A stretch of 64,000 nt of DNA from assembly GCA_963422465.1 (NCBI GenBank), contig OY730174.1:62001-126000 (forward strand), in the 5' to 3' direction. Shown in pieces: positions 33,031 through 44,465 of the stretch. The stretch comes from Lichina pygmaea. Lineage: Eukaryota > Ascomycota > Lichinomycetes > Lichinales > Lichinaceae. The notes below the pieces were generated by a model. It was given only the letters and a program-made list of their open reading frames with translations, made no database searches and was not told where the DNA came from. The translations under genes were made by a program, and so were the position numbers. The number at the start of each line of letters is the position of its first letter. The first letter of the stretch is position 1.

Positions 33031-35833
33031 TCATACGCTTCCGGCTCGGCTGACACCGCTGTCGTCGCCGTTACCGTCCTCGTCCCGATGCTGCGCCGCA
33101 AGCGTTCCAAGCCCGAATCTTGGCCCGGCCCACTCGGCAAAGACGCCTGGCTCCCACACTCCGTCTTGCCTTCCCTTGCCTTTTGTGCTGACCGCCTTGC
33201 CGTTCGCGTGTCGACTCTTCTTGTACGCGTCGTAGAACGACTCGTAGTTCTGAAGGATGACTTCGTACACGGCTTCGATCAGCGTCTCCCGGATGCGAAC
33301 GTCGTCGAGATACGCTCCGACTCTCGTTCGCAGGTGGATGGCCTCCCTCTCGACCGCGTCTCGTGCCGCCTCGGCCACTTTTGCTGCGTCGGATCCACCT
33401 CGCTTGTGGTGGTCATGTTCGGCCAGCGGGACCGAGACGCGTGATGCGAAGGCGTTGATGAAGTCGTTGATCACCGTCCGTAGCCGTCCGTCGAGCTCGG
33501 CCTTGGCATCCAACATGTTCTCGACGACCCGAGGCAGAAGCCTTTCGCCCATCAGTCGGAGCAAATCTCGAGGGTTGAACAGGCCGCCTCGCTCGCGTAA
33601 CTCCCAGAATGTATTCGTGACGCCGGAGAAGTCGAGGCCGACCTCGGGCGTGACGAACTCGATGTCGAAGGCCACGATCTGCGACTTGAGAGCGAGCAGA
33701 TGCTTTACGAGGAACAGTTGCGCGTCGACGAGGGACGTGCTCGTCTTGATCTGGGCCGCGGCCTGGTGCAACGACGCTGTCGTGTGATGGACGATATGGT
33801 GGGCCAAGTCGTCAAATATAGCTGGCTGGAGGACGGTCAGCTCGGAGCAGGTGCAATCCAGCGGCCGTGGACCTGACGCACGTTGACCAATCTATAGATC
33901 CTGCTCAGCAGCCAGATCGCTTTTCTCAAGGTCGGGTACCAATCGGGCGATGACAAGGCACTTTCGAGCGAATAGTTGGCATCCTTCGTGTTCAGGTAGT
34001 CGTCGTCGTCGCGGTCCACGACGACAGGCGTCTTCGGCATAGGTGTCACCGGTGTAGATGCCAACTCCTCCCGTCTCGGGGAGGCCGGCGCTTGGCCGGG
34101 TTTCGGCAGCGGCGCACTCGCATCCTTGCGGATGACGGCGTGCAGATCTTCCGGTCGGGGTCGATACTGCTCTATTTCTTGTCGCACGATGGCTTGGGTT
34201 CGGAACACCAGCCGCGCCTGCGTGTCCTCGAGCACCGGTCTCACCAGCGCTGCAAAGTCAAGCTGGTCGGCTTCGACCACCTCGGGCTCTTCTTCGTCGC
34301 GATAGGTATATCGCGTCTGGATCAGGGTGCACAGCTCGCAGAGCTTCACCAATTCCGTCTCGTGAAGTATTCGCGGTCGCAGAGCGTCGTACAGGGGCTC
34401 GCATATCGACTCCAGAAAATCGTACAGCCCGTCGTCTCCATCAAACCATTCCCGCCACAGGTCGTATTCGTCGAGACACACGCTTCGAACATGGCTGATG
34501 CTGCTGCGAGCGAGAGCCGTGAGGCTCTTCGATGTGCTGGGCGCTATGGAGATCTCTGCGATCTTCTTACGGACGAGCGGAATGATCAGTCTACCGCGAG
34601 TCGCAGCGAAGTTCTGGTGGAGTTCGGCCATCATGCCAAGATACTCGGGATCTGGATCGCGGCCCGGTTCCGGCGTTGGACGCATGGCACGCTTCTTGAT
34701 CTCGAGACCTATACGCTTGAGCCTCGGTGCGTTGACCCGGAATTTGGCGTAGAGGAGGGTGGACATGGTGGTATCGTTCAGTCGCCTGTCCGCGATCCTT
34801 CGGCTTAGGTCTGAGGCCACTTCCCGAAGCGAAGTCGTAAAGCGTCCGCGGACTAGACTCAATGCACGGGTGAGCAAGAGCCGATATCGAGAACGGTAGG
34901 ACTGAGATTCCCGGTGCGACGGCTATTCCCCGAGGTCAGCCAGCTTCGGTCGTGTGATATGGAAGGGGCAGCTTACATGCTCTTCCATGTACAATATGCA
35001 GGCATCAAGGTGTGACAGGATGTCTGAGAATTCCTTCTCGCCGACCAGTTGGCCGGCTCCCGGGGCGTTCAGCTTCCGCGTGATCGGCTCAAGGTACTCA
35101 TAGTACCTAACATTCTCGTCGATGTCATCCGCGAGTCGTTGGAATTTCCTCTGGCCAGAAAGAATCTCCTGTGATCGGGATCCGAACCCGCTCGTCTGAT
35201 TGCGTACCACCTTAAAGGAGCTGGATAGCGTTGTCAAGAGATCAACCGAGGACGTGACATTGTCCAAAAGTCTATCGATTCGAGATCTTGCCAGAAGGAG
35301 CTGCTCGTCGTACATTCTATTGTCGAGGTCAATACCGTAGGTACAAGACCGTTTAGTGGACCGGAAGAATGGTACGTGACCGGTAAGCTGACCTGTACTG
35401 CTGTTCGACCGTATCCAAGGAGCCATCGTCGATTCCAGCATGCCAAGATTCGAGATCCAGGTCCGTAAATCCTATGGGAATCTCTTCTTTCTCCTTTATG
35501 GATCGCTGCGCATCCTTCGTCGATTCGGCTCGAACGATAGTGTAGAAATCGCTGTACGATTTGGCTCTTGGAGCCAGAGTAGCTTTCGCAGGTTCATGAG
35601 GAGAGGGCTTCTTAGCCGTAGGTTCGTTTGAGACATCTGCTGGTCCCGAGTCAGCTCCATCACCATCCTGCTATCAAATCAACGTCGAGCCTATGCATAA
35701 TCAACGACCTTGGGTTGCTCACAGGTGGCTGTCGCAGCAGCGACTCTCGTCGGTTTTCTTGAGGTGCTTGCCGATGATCATCTCCGTTCTGAGTCTCCGG
35801 TATGATAGAGCCGTACCATATTTCTTCATACAT
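33031..35833 (-). CDS. COG3: Conserved oligomeric Golgi complex subunit 3 (COG3/Sec34)
   Basis: Five exons (35833-35723, 35670-35393, 35316-34977, 34922-33882, 33825-33031) encode 854 aa. COG3 is a lobe A subunit of the COG tether in intra-Golgi retrograde traffic. The start MYEEIWYG with RRESLLRQPP is typical of fungal COG3. The Sec34 core follows: YSDFYTIVRAE, DLLTTLSSSFKVV, LADDIDENVRYYEYLEPITRKLNAPGAGQLV, the short junction EEH-PSHRESQSYRSRYRLLLTRAL, then STLLYAKFR, WYPTLRKAIWLLSRIYRLVN and PAIFDDLAHHIVHHTTASL, ending in a Gly/Asp-rich tail. Introns are 52-76 nt. Its start lies only 278 bp from that of the FMP25-like gene on the other strand. Confidence 0.92.
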
Positions 35834-36111
35834 GATGGCTCTGCAACGTCAGCCTGGCTGGAGGTAGAAGGCCGACCTTACTGAGCATACTGAGGTACGG
35901 TTATGAGCTTCCCCGGCGAGTGCCGCCGCTGCCCCGTTGAAATGTTCTATTGGTCCAGTTAGCGCGGAGATCCTCGCTTAGCTCTACGAATGCCGTGCCG
36001 TACCGTACGGTAGCGCACCCACACGCTCACCAGGACGCTGTTGCAGTCAATGACGCACCGGAAAGGCATTCGGAGTCGGCGGATGATCCAGTCACTGTTC
36101 CATTCTGTACT

Positions 36112-37914
36112 ATGGCCGCCGCAATGCGGCGAAGCATTCCCGCAATCGTTCGAGCGTCTAGAACAACAACTAGAGCCACAGAAGCTGTCAAGATACGCCA
36201 CAATCGTCAGCATGCGAACGTAAGGCAAGGATATCGGTGCTTGCACACCGGCAGCCCTGGAGCGGTCCGTCCACGCGGTGGCCGTCCTCGGCACGTGGCT
36301 GCATTCGCCGTCGGCGCAGGCTTGATCTCTAGCTTCGTTGCTTTTGGCCAGCTTGAAGCTCTAGCGGAAGGCCCTTCGAGCGAGAAACGTACCCTCGACA
36401 CCGCCACAACCAAGAGAGGAGCCTCGAACGAGGACCACCGCGATCTCTTGAGTTCGCAGCATTTGCAAGTCAAGAAGAGCTGGGAAAACCCAGGTGTTTA
36501 TGCCTGGGGATCGAATAGTGGGCGAGTGGTCGCTCCCGATTCAGCTGACGCTGTCATCAAGTCTGCCCGGCGCATCCCGTTCTTCGACGGGATCCTCCTT
36601 CGAGACCTGAAACTCGACCGCAGTTTCGGCGCCGCCATTGACGATAAGGGTGATCTGCTCCAGTGGGGCGTCGCACACTCAGCCCGCGAATCCGCGCCGA
36701 AGGTGACACTGAAAGGCAAGGATCTTGGATCGATCGTCCTCAGCCGCGATCGAGTGCTTGCGCTGGCAAGGAACGGCAAGGTATATTCGATTCCTGTGTC
36801 CGAGACGGATCAGGCTTCCGGTTCGAAAGCCAAGGAAGCAAGCTGGCTGCCTTTCTGGAGCGGCGAGCCAACCATAAGCTATCGAACCCTGCAGCCTGAT
36901 GGGCTATCCTGGGGGGAAAAGGTGTCGCAGATCAGCGGAGGCTTGGAGCACGTTCTGCTCGTGACCTCGAAAGGCCGGCTCTTCTCTGCCGCTTGCGCGA
37001 CGGAAGATTTTCCCAGCAAAGGCCAACTCGGAATCCCCGGCTTGACGTGGCAAAACAGACCGGCAGGGCGATATGACAGTTGTCACGAGGTCGCCACTCT
37101 GCGAGGCTTCGACATCGTCAAGGCTGCCGCCGGCGACCATCATTCCTTGGCGTTGGACAATCAGGGTCGTGTCTTCGCCTTCGGAGACAACTCGATGGGG
37201 CAGCTGGGGCTCAGTCCTTCAGCCCAGCCCGTCATGGTCGATGCTCCATCACTCGTGCCGGTCCATACGCTCTACAAGGCGAAACAAGCAGCCGGGCCTC
37301 CTGTGGCCACCGATGTCGCTGCGGGAGGATCCAACAGCTTCATCACCGTCAACGTCAGACCCCCGACCCCGACGACCGAACGGTCTTCCGGGAGAAGTAC
37401 CTTGGGCCGGATCACAGTGGATACATTCAGCTGCGGCCAAGGTATCTGGGGTGGACTAGGGAACGGCCGCTGGACGCACATCCAAGGGACGCCGACGAAG
37501 ATCAAAGCGCTCAGCGGACTCTTTGAGTACGATGAAGCAACCAGCCGCGTCCTCCCGATAAGGGTTGCATACATCTCCACCGGGTCGACACACACTTGTG
37601 CGGTCCTCGACAACGCCACGTACCTCGGTGCGCACGAGCGCAGCTCGAAGAACGATACCAACTGGGGAGCGGACGCGCTATGGTGGGGTGGCAACGAGCA
37701 CTATCAGCTCGGTACGGGCAAGCGGAACAACATCTCCCTCCCAATGTATATATCCCCACTGGACATGGACGCCGAAAGGGACCGAGGTGGCGATTCAGGT
37801 CATCGATTCCAGATCACGCCGAGGAAGACGGTCAAGTTTAACGGAAAGACCGTCAGCATGGAGCAGAGGGTCGAGTGTGGCCGAGGTGTTAGCGCAGTAT
37901 ATTCGAGTGTCTGA
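36112..37914 (+). CDS. FMP25: Mitochondrial RCC1-repeat protein (FMP25-like)
   Basis: A single exon of 600 aa from Met at 36112; the frame is open further up but lacks resemblance there. The first 60 residues are Arg/Ala/Thr-rich with few acids, as expected of a mitochondrial presequence, followed by a hydrophobic segment (HVAAFAVGAGLISSFVAFG). RCC1-type blades follow: PGVYAWGSNSGRV, GDLLQWG, QISGGLEHVLLVTSKGRLFS, AAAGDHHSLALDNQGRVFAFGDNSMGQLG, FSCGQGIWGGLGNG, ISTGSTHTCAV, WWGGNEHYQLGTG. Yeast Fmp25 is an inner-membrane protein needed for complex III assembly. It shares a short divergent promoter with COG3. Confidence 0.9.
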   Translation: MAAAMRRSIPAIVRASRTTTRATEAVKIRHNRQHANVRQGYRCLHTGSPGAVRPRGGRPRHVAAFAVGAGLISSFVAFGQLEALAEGPSSEKRTLDTATTKRGASNEDHRDLLSSQHLQVKKSWENPGVYAWGSNSGRVVAPDSADAVIKSARRIPFFDGILLRDLKLDRSFGAAIDDKGDLLQWGVAHSARESAPKVTLKGKDLGSIVLSRDRVLALARNGKVYSIPVSETDQASGSKAKEASWLPFWSGEPTISYRTLQPDGLSWGEKVSQISGGLEHVLLVTSKGRLFSAACATEDFPSKGQLGIPGLTWQNRPAGRYDSCHEVATLRGFDIVKAAAGDHHSLALDNQGRVFAFGDNSMGQLGLSPSAQPVMVDAPSLVPVHTLYKAKQAAGPPVATDVAAGGSNSFITVNVRPPTPTTERSSGRSTLGRITVDTFSCGQGIWGGLGNGRWTHIQGTPTKIKALSGLFEYDEATSRVLPIRVAYISTGSTHTCAVLDNATYLGAHERSSKNDTNWGADALWWGGNEHYQLGTGKRNNISLPMYISPLDMDAERDRGGDSGHRFQITPRKTVKFNGKTVSMEQRVECGRGVSAVYSSV

Positions 37915-40900
37915 GTGCCCGGTGCTTGGGCAGGCCTGGCCGATCAAGCCCATTTTCTTCGCCCGTTCGGGGTCGACCTCTTCTTACACGTATATCCCTT
38001 TCGCCGATCTTCACGTATCTAAGGCCTCCGTCGTCTCGTCACGAGCAATAGTCCCGCCGACCATTCGATCTTCGCAGCAAGAGTCCAGGGGAGAAACCAC
38101 GTCCAATCCAACGAGAGAACACTCAAACATCTAACGAAATCCAACATCACCGCTGGATACCCCCGAGTCCCTCTTGTGAAAGGTAAGATCGTCGTCATTT
38201 CTCTAAGAAGAACCCCCTTCGAACGTTCTCTGGAGGGAGAGAAGAGGAGGAAAGGAAAAGGAAAAGGATGAATACATACAACGGCAGGGATCCGCTGCTC
38301 TTCAGCTTATGTATGCCAGATCGGACGGGATACCGCAGTTCACCGCAGGGTGTGGTCGTACGTGGCAGTGATTGGGCCTGATTTGTTGTACTGTAGGCGT
38401 CTGTGGGAAACGAGGTACGCACAGTACTGCAGCCTTTGCGTCGCATGTGTGAAGTAAATCTGTCGTCCCCCTACTTTGCTCACACCTGGGAGTTTTGCCT
38501 TTGGCTAGCAAGTGCGGAGGGACGATGGTGTACGGGTGGATGAGCCTTGAGCTGTACCGTAGCTACAAGGCTGTGTAGAACTCGTTGTTTGAGGTGAAGC
38601 TGGCCAAGGATGTCCTCTCAAGCCCGATCAATGGGGACAACGTGCGCTTCTACTACTAAGTTTTCACTTTCGGCGGCATTGCGTGCCTCCGCTCCACTGG
38701 TGGCGGTGCCTGTCCTCTGTAGGGAGTAGCCTCACCAGGGATGAACTCACCCAAGGTTTCTGTACGTAAGCGCCCCCTTGTTCAGTGGTTTGCATATTCA
38801 CAGGGCGTCTTGCTGGTTGTCTTTGTGTAGGCTTCCTCTTGTGGTCCGGCCAGCTGTGCTTTCATCTTCTGTTCTCACAGCTGCGGTATGCCTGTACGGT
38901 ACGGTACCGTAGAATGCACCCAAGCTGGCTTGGGCAGTCTCCCTGCTCTTACTCAGCACGATCATATTCTTCGCAGGTATAACGACCGCAGCTGTAGCTG
39001 GCCTTGCCCTGAGGAATCGGGCTTTTCACACCAGAAGTCTGTTGTAGATTCGTCCTGCCACTTCCACGACTTTTCGTCGGGTTTCGTTTCCGTGCGGACG
39101 GAGCCCGCAGCGTTTGGGAGAATAGCGGGGCCCCGCGGAGTTTCGGATGTGATACCCGGTCCGATACTGGCCTGATTTACGTAATCTATGTGTAGTACGA
39201 AGTACTTGTCGCAGGTTTTCGTGTGAAGCAAAATCAGGCATGCTGACATCTTTTTGACAAAAGTCCTCGGGGTTTCTCTGCTTGCGGGCATCGTCAGGCG
39301 CACCCGTAGTCATTCCCAGCGATGATAGGGATTGTCCAGGACTCTCGGCAATTATTTCTCCAGGATTTGACACGCAAGCTCGGAATCGTCAGGATCATGT
39401 TGTAGGGCAATGTGCTTTAGGTTGGTCAGAGAGGCGGTATACCACTCTCCGGCTGTATCCAGGAGACACTTGTCAACTAGACAGCCAAGGGCTGTCTCCC
39501 CTGTTGTTGATGCCTTGGGACAAGAAGTAAGCTGCAGACGTGATAGATGGCTCTATCATCCTCAGTGGCCATGTTCTCGGCGTGCTCCAGATTGGCATCA
39601 AAGAAATTGTGGTCCCAGATCTTGCTTGGACGGTGGAGATTGGCTTGATGGAGTGAAACAGCGCCTGTTGTTCACAGTCCCATTTGTTTCCAACAACATC
39701 AAATCCTGACCGACTTGGGACTTATCAAAGCAAGACTCGTCGGGCAACCAAAGAACCTGTCATCGGTCGAAGGGTCAGTGTTGAAGACGGCGTCAGCAGC
39801 GAGAAGAGAGGGCGAATGGCGCAACTGCAGAGTTCGTTGCTGGCATCGTACGTATGTACAGCAATTGGCCTTTGAACCCCTCCCAATCGACGCTAGGATT
39901 CCTGACCTTTGGGCCAGCCGTGCCGCACCTCCTGGTGAGACGTTCATCAATGCCCTCATCAACCGTCTTCCAGCACTGACTGACAGTAGTCACGGTAGTG
40001 TAGGTTGACCATGTCGCCAACTGGCTGCCGACCGGGCCAAGGCACAGCTGGTCAGCACCACTTGCTAGGACGCCGGCTGGTTCCAATATCCTTGGGAAAG
40101 ATCACTCAGAGGCTGCGCGACTTGGAGAGTTCTCGCAACTTCTCATCGTGGTCGAAGCGTCTCGCGCAACCAGAAAACGAAGATGAAAATGCTCAATAAA
40201 TCGCGCAAAGCAAGGCCGCCGGCGGGGCCGCCTACGAAGACGGGAGCAGACCTGCAAGACGACACCGTAGCCGCACCACCGACCAAGCGGCATTCTCACA
40301 CTCCCAGAACAACGGGCCATGACAGCTCGGTACGGTAGAAGTGAAGCGGCCTAGCGGCTTTGGCGGCGCGGGGCAGAAGCATATGCTGGCCGGGCCATCA
40401 TGGCCAGCACCGGCCGTCGCCGTGGGTTTGGGGGAGCACGACGTCAGCCACCAAAACCTTTTCTGCCACGTCTGCATCGCCGGGGGTAGGCGACACTGCG
40501 TGGGGAGGGCTGGACAAAGGAAGCAGGAATGGCTGCACTTCGTACGCATGCACGTACGAAGGTACGCTACGTGCTCGTAGCACGTAGGATCTACAGTACA
40601 GCGCTGCACTCGGCATGTGGCCTTCGACTCCCACTCAGCTCGAGTTTTGACCTCGGCCATCTCGCCTGGCTCGTCGACGGCGGCATGTGAGCGTGGGCCG
40701 ACGAGTCCGGCCTGCGGCCCGTGCTACAGCGGTAGACCGTCACACGCTCCGCAGCTTCAACAGGCGCATCCCCGGTTTTCTTGCTCGAAGCTGCACATAC
40801 GTACCGAGCACGTATTGCTCCGTACGAGTACAGTAGAGTACGTGGCGCACGGCCTTGGAACAGGGATGGCCTCTGTTCCGGTCTCGTCTCGTCGGTATTA

Positions 40901-42439
40901 CGTACTCGGTAATACATACCACTTCATCGTGGGATGGAGACCACGGAGGCGCACTCGCCACTCACACCGTCCATGGTGTATCATCCTCGATGCACACACC
41001 GCTTTCTTCCGTACTTGCAGGCACTCCTCCTCTGCCCCGACACGCTTGAGCTTCGGTCCGGCAGCGCCTCCAGAGGCTCGGAAGTCTCTGCAGGTGCTTC
41101 TCCAACATCGTTGCGGTGTGGAACCGAACGCTGGAAACTCAAGTCTTGTCTCCTCGTTCAAGCGGTGATAGGGTGCTTGAACCGGCTTGGATCACCATCC
41201 TCTACATTTCGGCTCCGTCCGCACATGAGAACGAAGGCCGTCTAGCTTTCTAGCTGCCCTGTCTCCTGTCTTACGTGGGTGAGCAAGCTGCGTACCGTGA
41301 GTTGCTATGGTGTGCTGAGCGTTTATCATCGCACTATATTACGAGCCGTGTCCGATCAACATGACTTCCAGCGTGTCAGTTTCGCGACGCTGACTCGGAT
41401 CATGCTCCCGTGTTGATGGCCAGCTCCACGTCTGGATGCACGGGCCGGGTGGCCGTGGCGTTTCCCCTCACAGCAACGCCATATCAACCTAGCGTGTTGG
41501 AGGCCAAGGCACGTTGAGAAGCACGGTGCGCAAGGGCCGTGCTTCCTATCTGCCGCGGCTCTAATAGGCAGAAAGACAGCACCACTGTTGATCGTGGCGG
41601 GAGATAAGACTCCTGCGGCTGACCTGTCAGTTTCGAATGCGCAAGGACTCGGGCAGCAACTCTCCAGCGATGAGCATCTCGCTCGTGACAACCGCGGTTT
41701 CAAGAGGGCTAATGCAGACACACGCAGTACCTCGTACGTAACGTACAGGACCTACTTCGTACAAGACCGAAGCCGTACGTACTACTTGGGAGAGGCTCTC
41801 GTCCGACGTCGAATCGACCTATTGCCTTGCGCCCCCACCCCACCGTCGATTCCGCCGCGGCACCGATCGTCATCACCGTTCCAGAAAGGTTTCTCTCTGC
41901 AATATCCTGGGAGCACGAGGCGCTTCAACGACCGGGCTCGGTGAATTCAGCGCCACTGTCTGGTATCGATACGTACTGTATAGTACGTACGAGTAGGTAC
42001 GTATTGTACGTAGCTCTCTCTAGCATCTTTACAACAGATCGATTCTGCAATGTACTGTAGGAAACAAACCTAGTGGTGGGAAGTAGTTGTCAGAAAACAA
42101 ATGAACTGAAAGATCGAGATGACGTGATATATAGCTAGGTGACGTCAGTCGAAGGCACCAACCCCTTCAGTGACAGCCAAAGACATTCAACTGAATGGCG
42201 GCTGACAGGTGTGAGAAATTCCACCGAAGTTTAAGGCTTTGTAACAAATGAGAGTTCTTGAGACAAGTGCAGTGATTTGATGGAGACACTGCCTCTGGGC
42301 TGCTGCGTCAATTTACCAAGCTTCAGGTATTTTGATAATGCGGCTCTGTCAAGAGCTTGTAGTCATACGAAGGGGTACCCCCGTACTGAAGTACGTATCA
42401 CTTAGACCGACTACCAGTACTTACGTACTTCGGTAGGTA

Positions 42440-42889
42440 TCGATTGATATGCCGGACAACGACTACGAGTACGTTACGTACGGTACCCCCGCTACACATG
42501 TATCTTACTTCGGTGCCCCCTCTTACTTCCATGCCCGCTGCATAGGTTGGTACACTGCAAGTCAAGCAAGGTTGAGCTTCATAAGTCCTGAAAGTATCGC
42601 GCCGCGTACATTCTCCAGTCACGTCCGATGCCTAGCTCCATGTCCATCAAGCCAAATGTTATTTTCGATTTCATATATAGCATTTTCGGTGTTGTGGGGA
42701 CTTTGTGAGTGGTGTGGAGTTGGGCGGTCGGTGGGCTGATGCCCCAAAAGTTTAGTAGTATTCAGGTCATCTGGAGAGTGCTACCAAACTAGAAGTATTT
42801 GTGCTAAGCAAGGGCATGGAAGTAAGAGGGGGGACCGAAGTAAGATACATGCATAGAGGGGGGTACCGTAGTCATTGTCCGTTGATATG
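42440..42889. repeat. Fold-back element: two inverted arms around a 275-bp core
   Basis: The reverse complement of about 42440-42536 matches about 42812-42889. Both arms, read outward, carry GGGCATGGAAGTAAGAGGGG, then ACCGAAGTAAGATACATG, then a G-run and GGTACCGTA and a GTC(G/A)TTGTCCG block. The left arm has about 14 extra bases of GTAC-type sequence between the last two blocks, and just beyond, nine bases (GCATATCAA) are present in opposite orientation in the other arm. No coding capacity is evident, and I saw no clear target-site duplication. Confidence 0.7.
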
Positions 42890-43800
42890 CTCCAGCTATC
42901 ATAACACGGTCATGTACGGAAGTACGTTACGTACGTATGTACGAGTACGTACGGTACGGAGGACAGGTAGCTTCAGCATATCTAACGTACTGGTAGGCAG
43001 ATCCGAACCCTCCCTATTGATTATTGATCTAAACATTCAAGCGTTCTTGGAAGGAGACTGCGACAGTGACAGCATCGTCGACAAGCTGCCGCTGAATCAT
43101 TGCGTACGGGAACTCAGACAACGGCCCCGAGGGCTAGGGTGCCTTGGCACCGCGTCGGTACCCGCAGTACGTCGACCGGGGGGGACCCCTGTAGTGACGC
43201 CACACAGCATCATGATACGTATGTACGGAAGTACTTGCAGTACGTAACCTACCTCCGACGCCGAAGTCCCACATCCTCCTTCCAGATATCGCCCTCGAAA
43301 CTCGAGCCACGGCTGACCTCGGCGACGGGACTCACGACATCGTGAGCCCGTACGTCCAAGTATCGTACGTACGAAGTACGCATGTACAGGGCGTACGTAA
43401 CGTACGGTGGCATGTACTCCGTCCTTCGTACGTATGTACGTATACCGGATACGCTTCTCCGGATAACGAACGGCCGCTGCCGCTGCCGCTGCCGCCGACG
43501 CCGCCGCGAGGGGAAGGACGAAGAAGCTTGGATGCCGGTCGTCTTGCTGCCCTGCGCTTTACGGCCTACTGTACGGAGTAGTGCTTCCGTAGCCGTCCAA
43601 GCCTTCCCACGCTCGAGAGAGACACGCGAGGGGTTGGTGTGGCTGTAGTAGGATTATCAATTGCCTGGGGTGCGCGGCCGCTTACCGATTGGAGTAACGG
43701 TGGACGGTGCCCCCCCCCGGCTCGGGGCTTTAGAGGCTTATTGACCCTCTGGCTCTTTACCGCGCCGGCGAGAGCGAGACAAGAAGCAAGAAGGGCGAGA

Positions 43801-43825
43801 GGGGGGGGGGGGGGGGGGGGGGGGG
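43801..43825 (+). repeat. 25-base G homopolymer
   Basis: An uninterrupted run of 25 G about 640 bp upstream of the wc-1 start codon. A shorter run of 16 G occurs at 3676-3691. The exact length may be affected by sequencing. Confidence 0.85.
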
Positions 43826-44465
43826 TGGCCTAGAACGACCAATACCCACCCCGACGGGAGCCGCATGCTCCCCATCACGCCGACGATCATCATCCCAGGA
43901 AGGATAGAGTCGACGGGCCCCGACTGCCTGTACACCGTACGTAAGCAATCTCTGACGTCTCCGGCAACCGATTGCAAAGGTTGCCGACCTCGGACCCGTC
44001 GGAAGCGACCAGCGCCGACGCCGAAGGAAGGAAAGGCCGCGAGTCCGAAGGTGCATCTCCCGCCCCCCGACCACCGACTCTCCTCTCCTCCCGGCGCTGT
44101 CCTTCGTTCGAGACGGGTGATTCGGTCTCGCGACGGCGAAAGGCCGCTCCCACTGCAGGCCTGCCCATGAAGCCTGCGGGGGGGCCTCCAGAGCCTGGCC
44201 ACCGGGCTTTCTTCGACGCAACCGAGGACGGAGGATAAAGAGGAGCGACTCGAAGGAGCGAGAGGGACCCGAACCGATCGCAGATCGAGTTGAAAAAAAG
44301 GACAGGGCAGCGGAGGGAACGAGCGGGACGAAGGGGAGAAGGAGAAGACAACGACGACGACGACGACGACGACGACGAAGAAAATAGGAGGCTAGGACGA
44401 CCGGTCGGTGATCCGACCGTGACCGTCGGGATCGAAGGGCCAACTTCGCGCGAGCGCCACTCGCC

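Larger units (their letters stand above)
37915..44465. other. 6.5-kb gene-poor region upstream of wc-1
   Basis: I find no supported gene. Small frames on both strands lack resemblance, and those rich in Y-V-R-T come from GTAC repeats. Contents: scattered GTAC tracts (about 40545-40600, 40800-40925, 41735-41800, 41965-42010, 42375-42490, 42910-42965, 43205-43250, 43345-43445), a fold-back repeat (42440-42889), a 25-G run (43801-43825) and a (GAC)n run (44350-44384). The part next to 44466 is probably a long wc-1 leader or promoter. Confidence 0.5.

Noticed and set aside
37915-44465. Transposon remnant filling the gap upstream of wc-1
   Set aside because: No transposase or reverse-transcriptase motif was seen in any frame. 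Only the small fold-back repeat has element-like structure.
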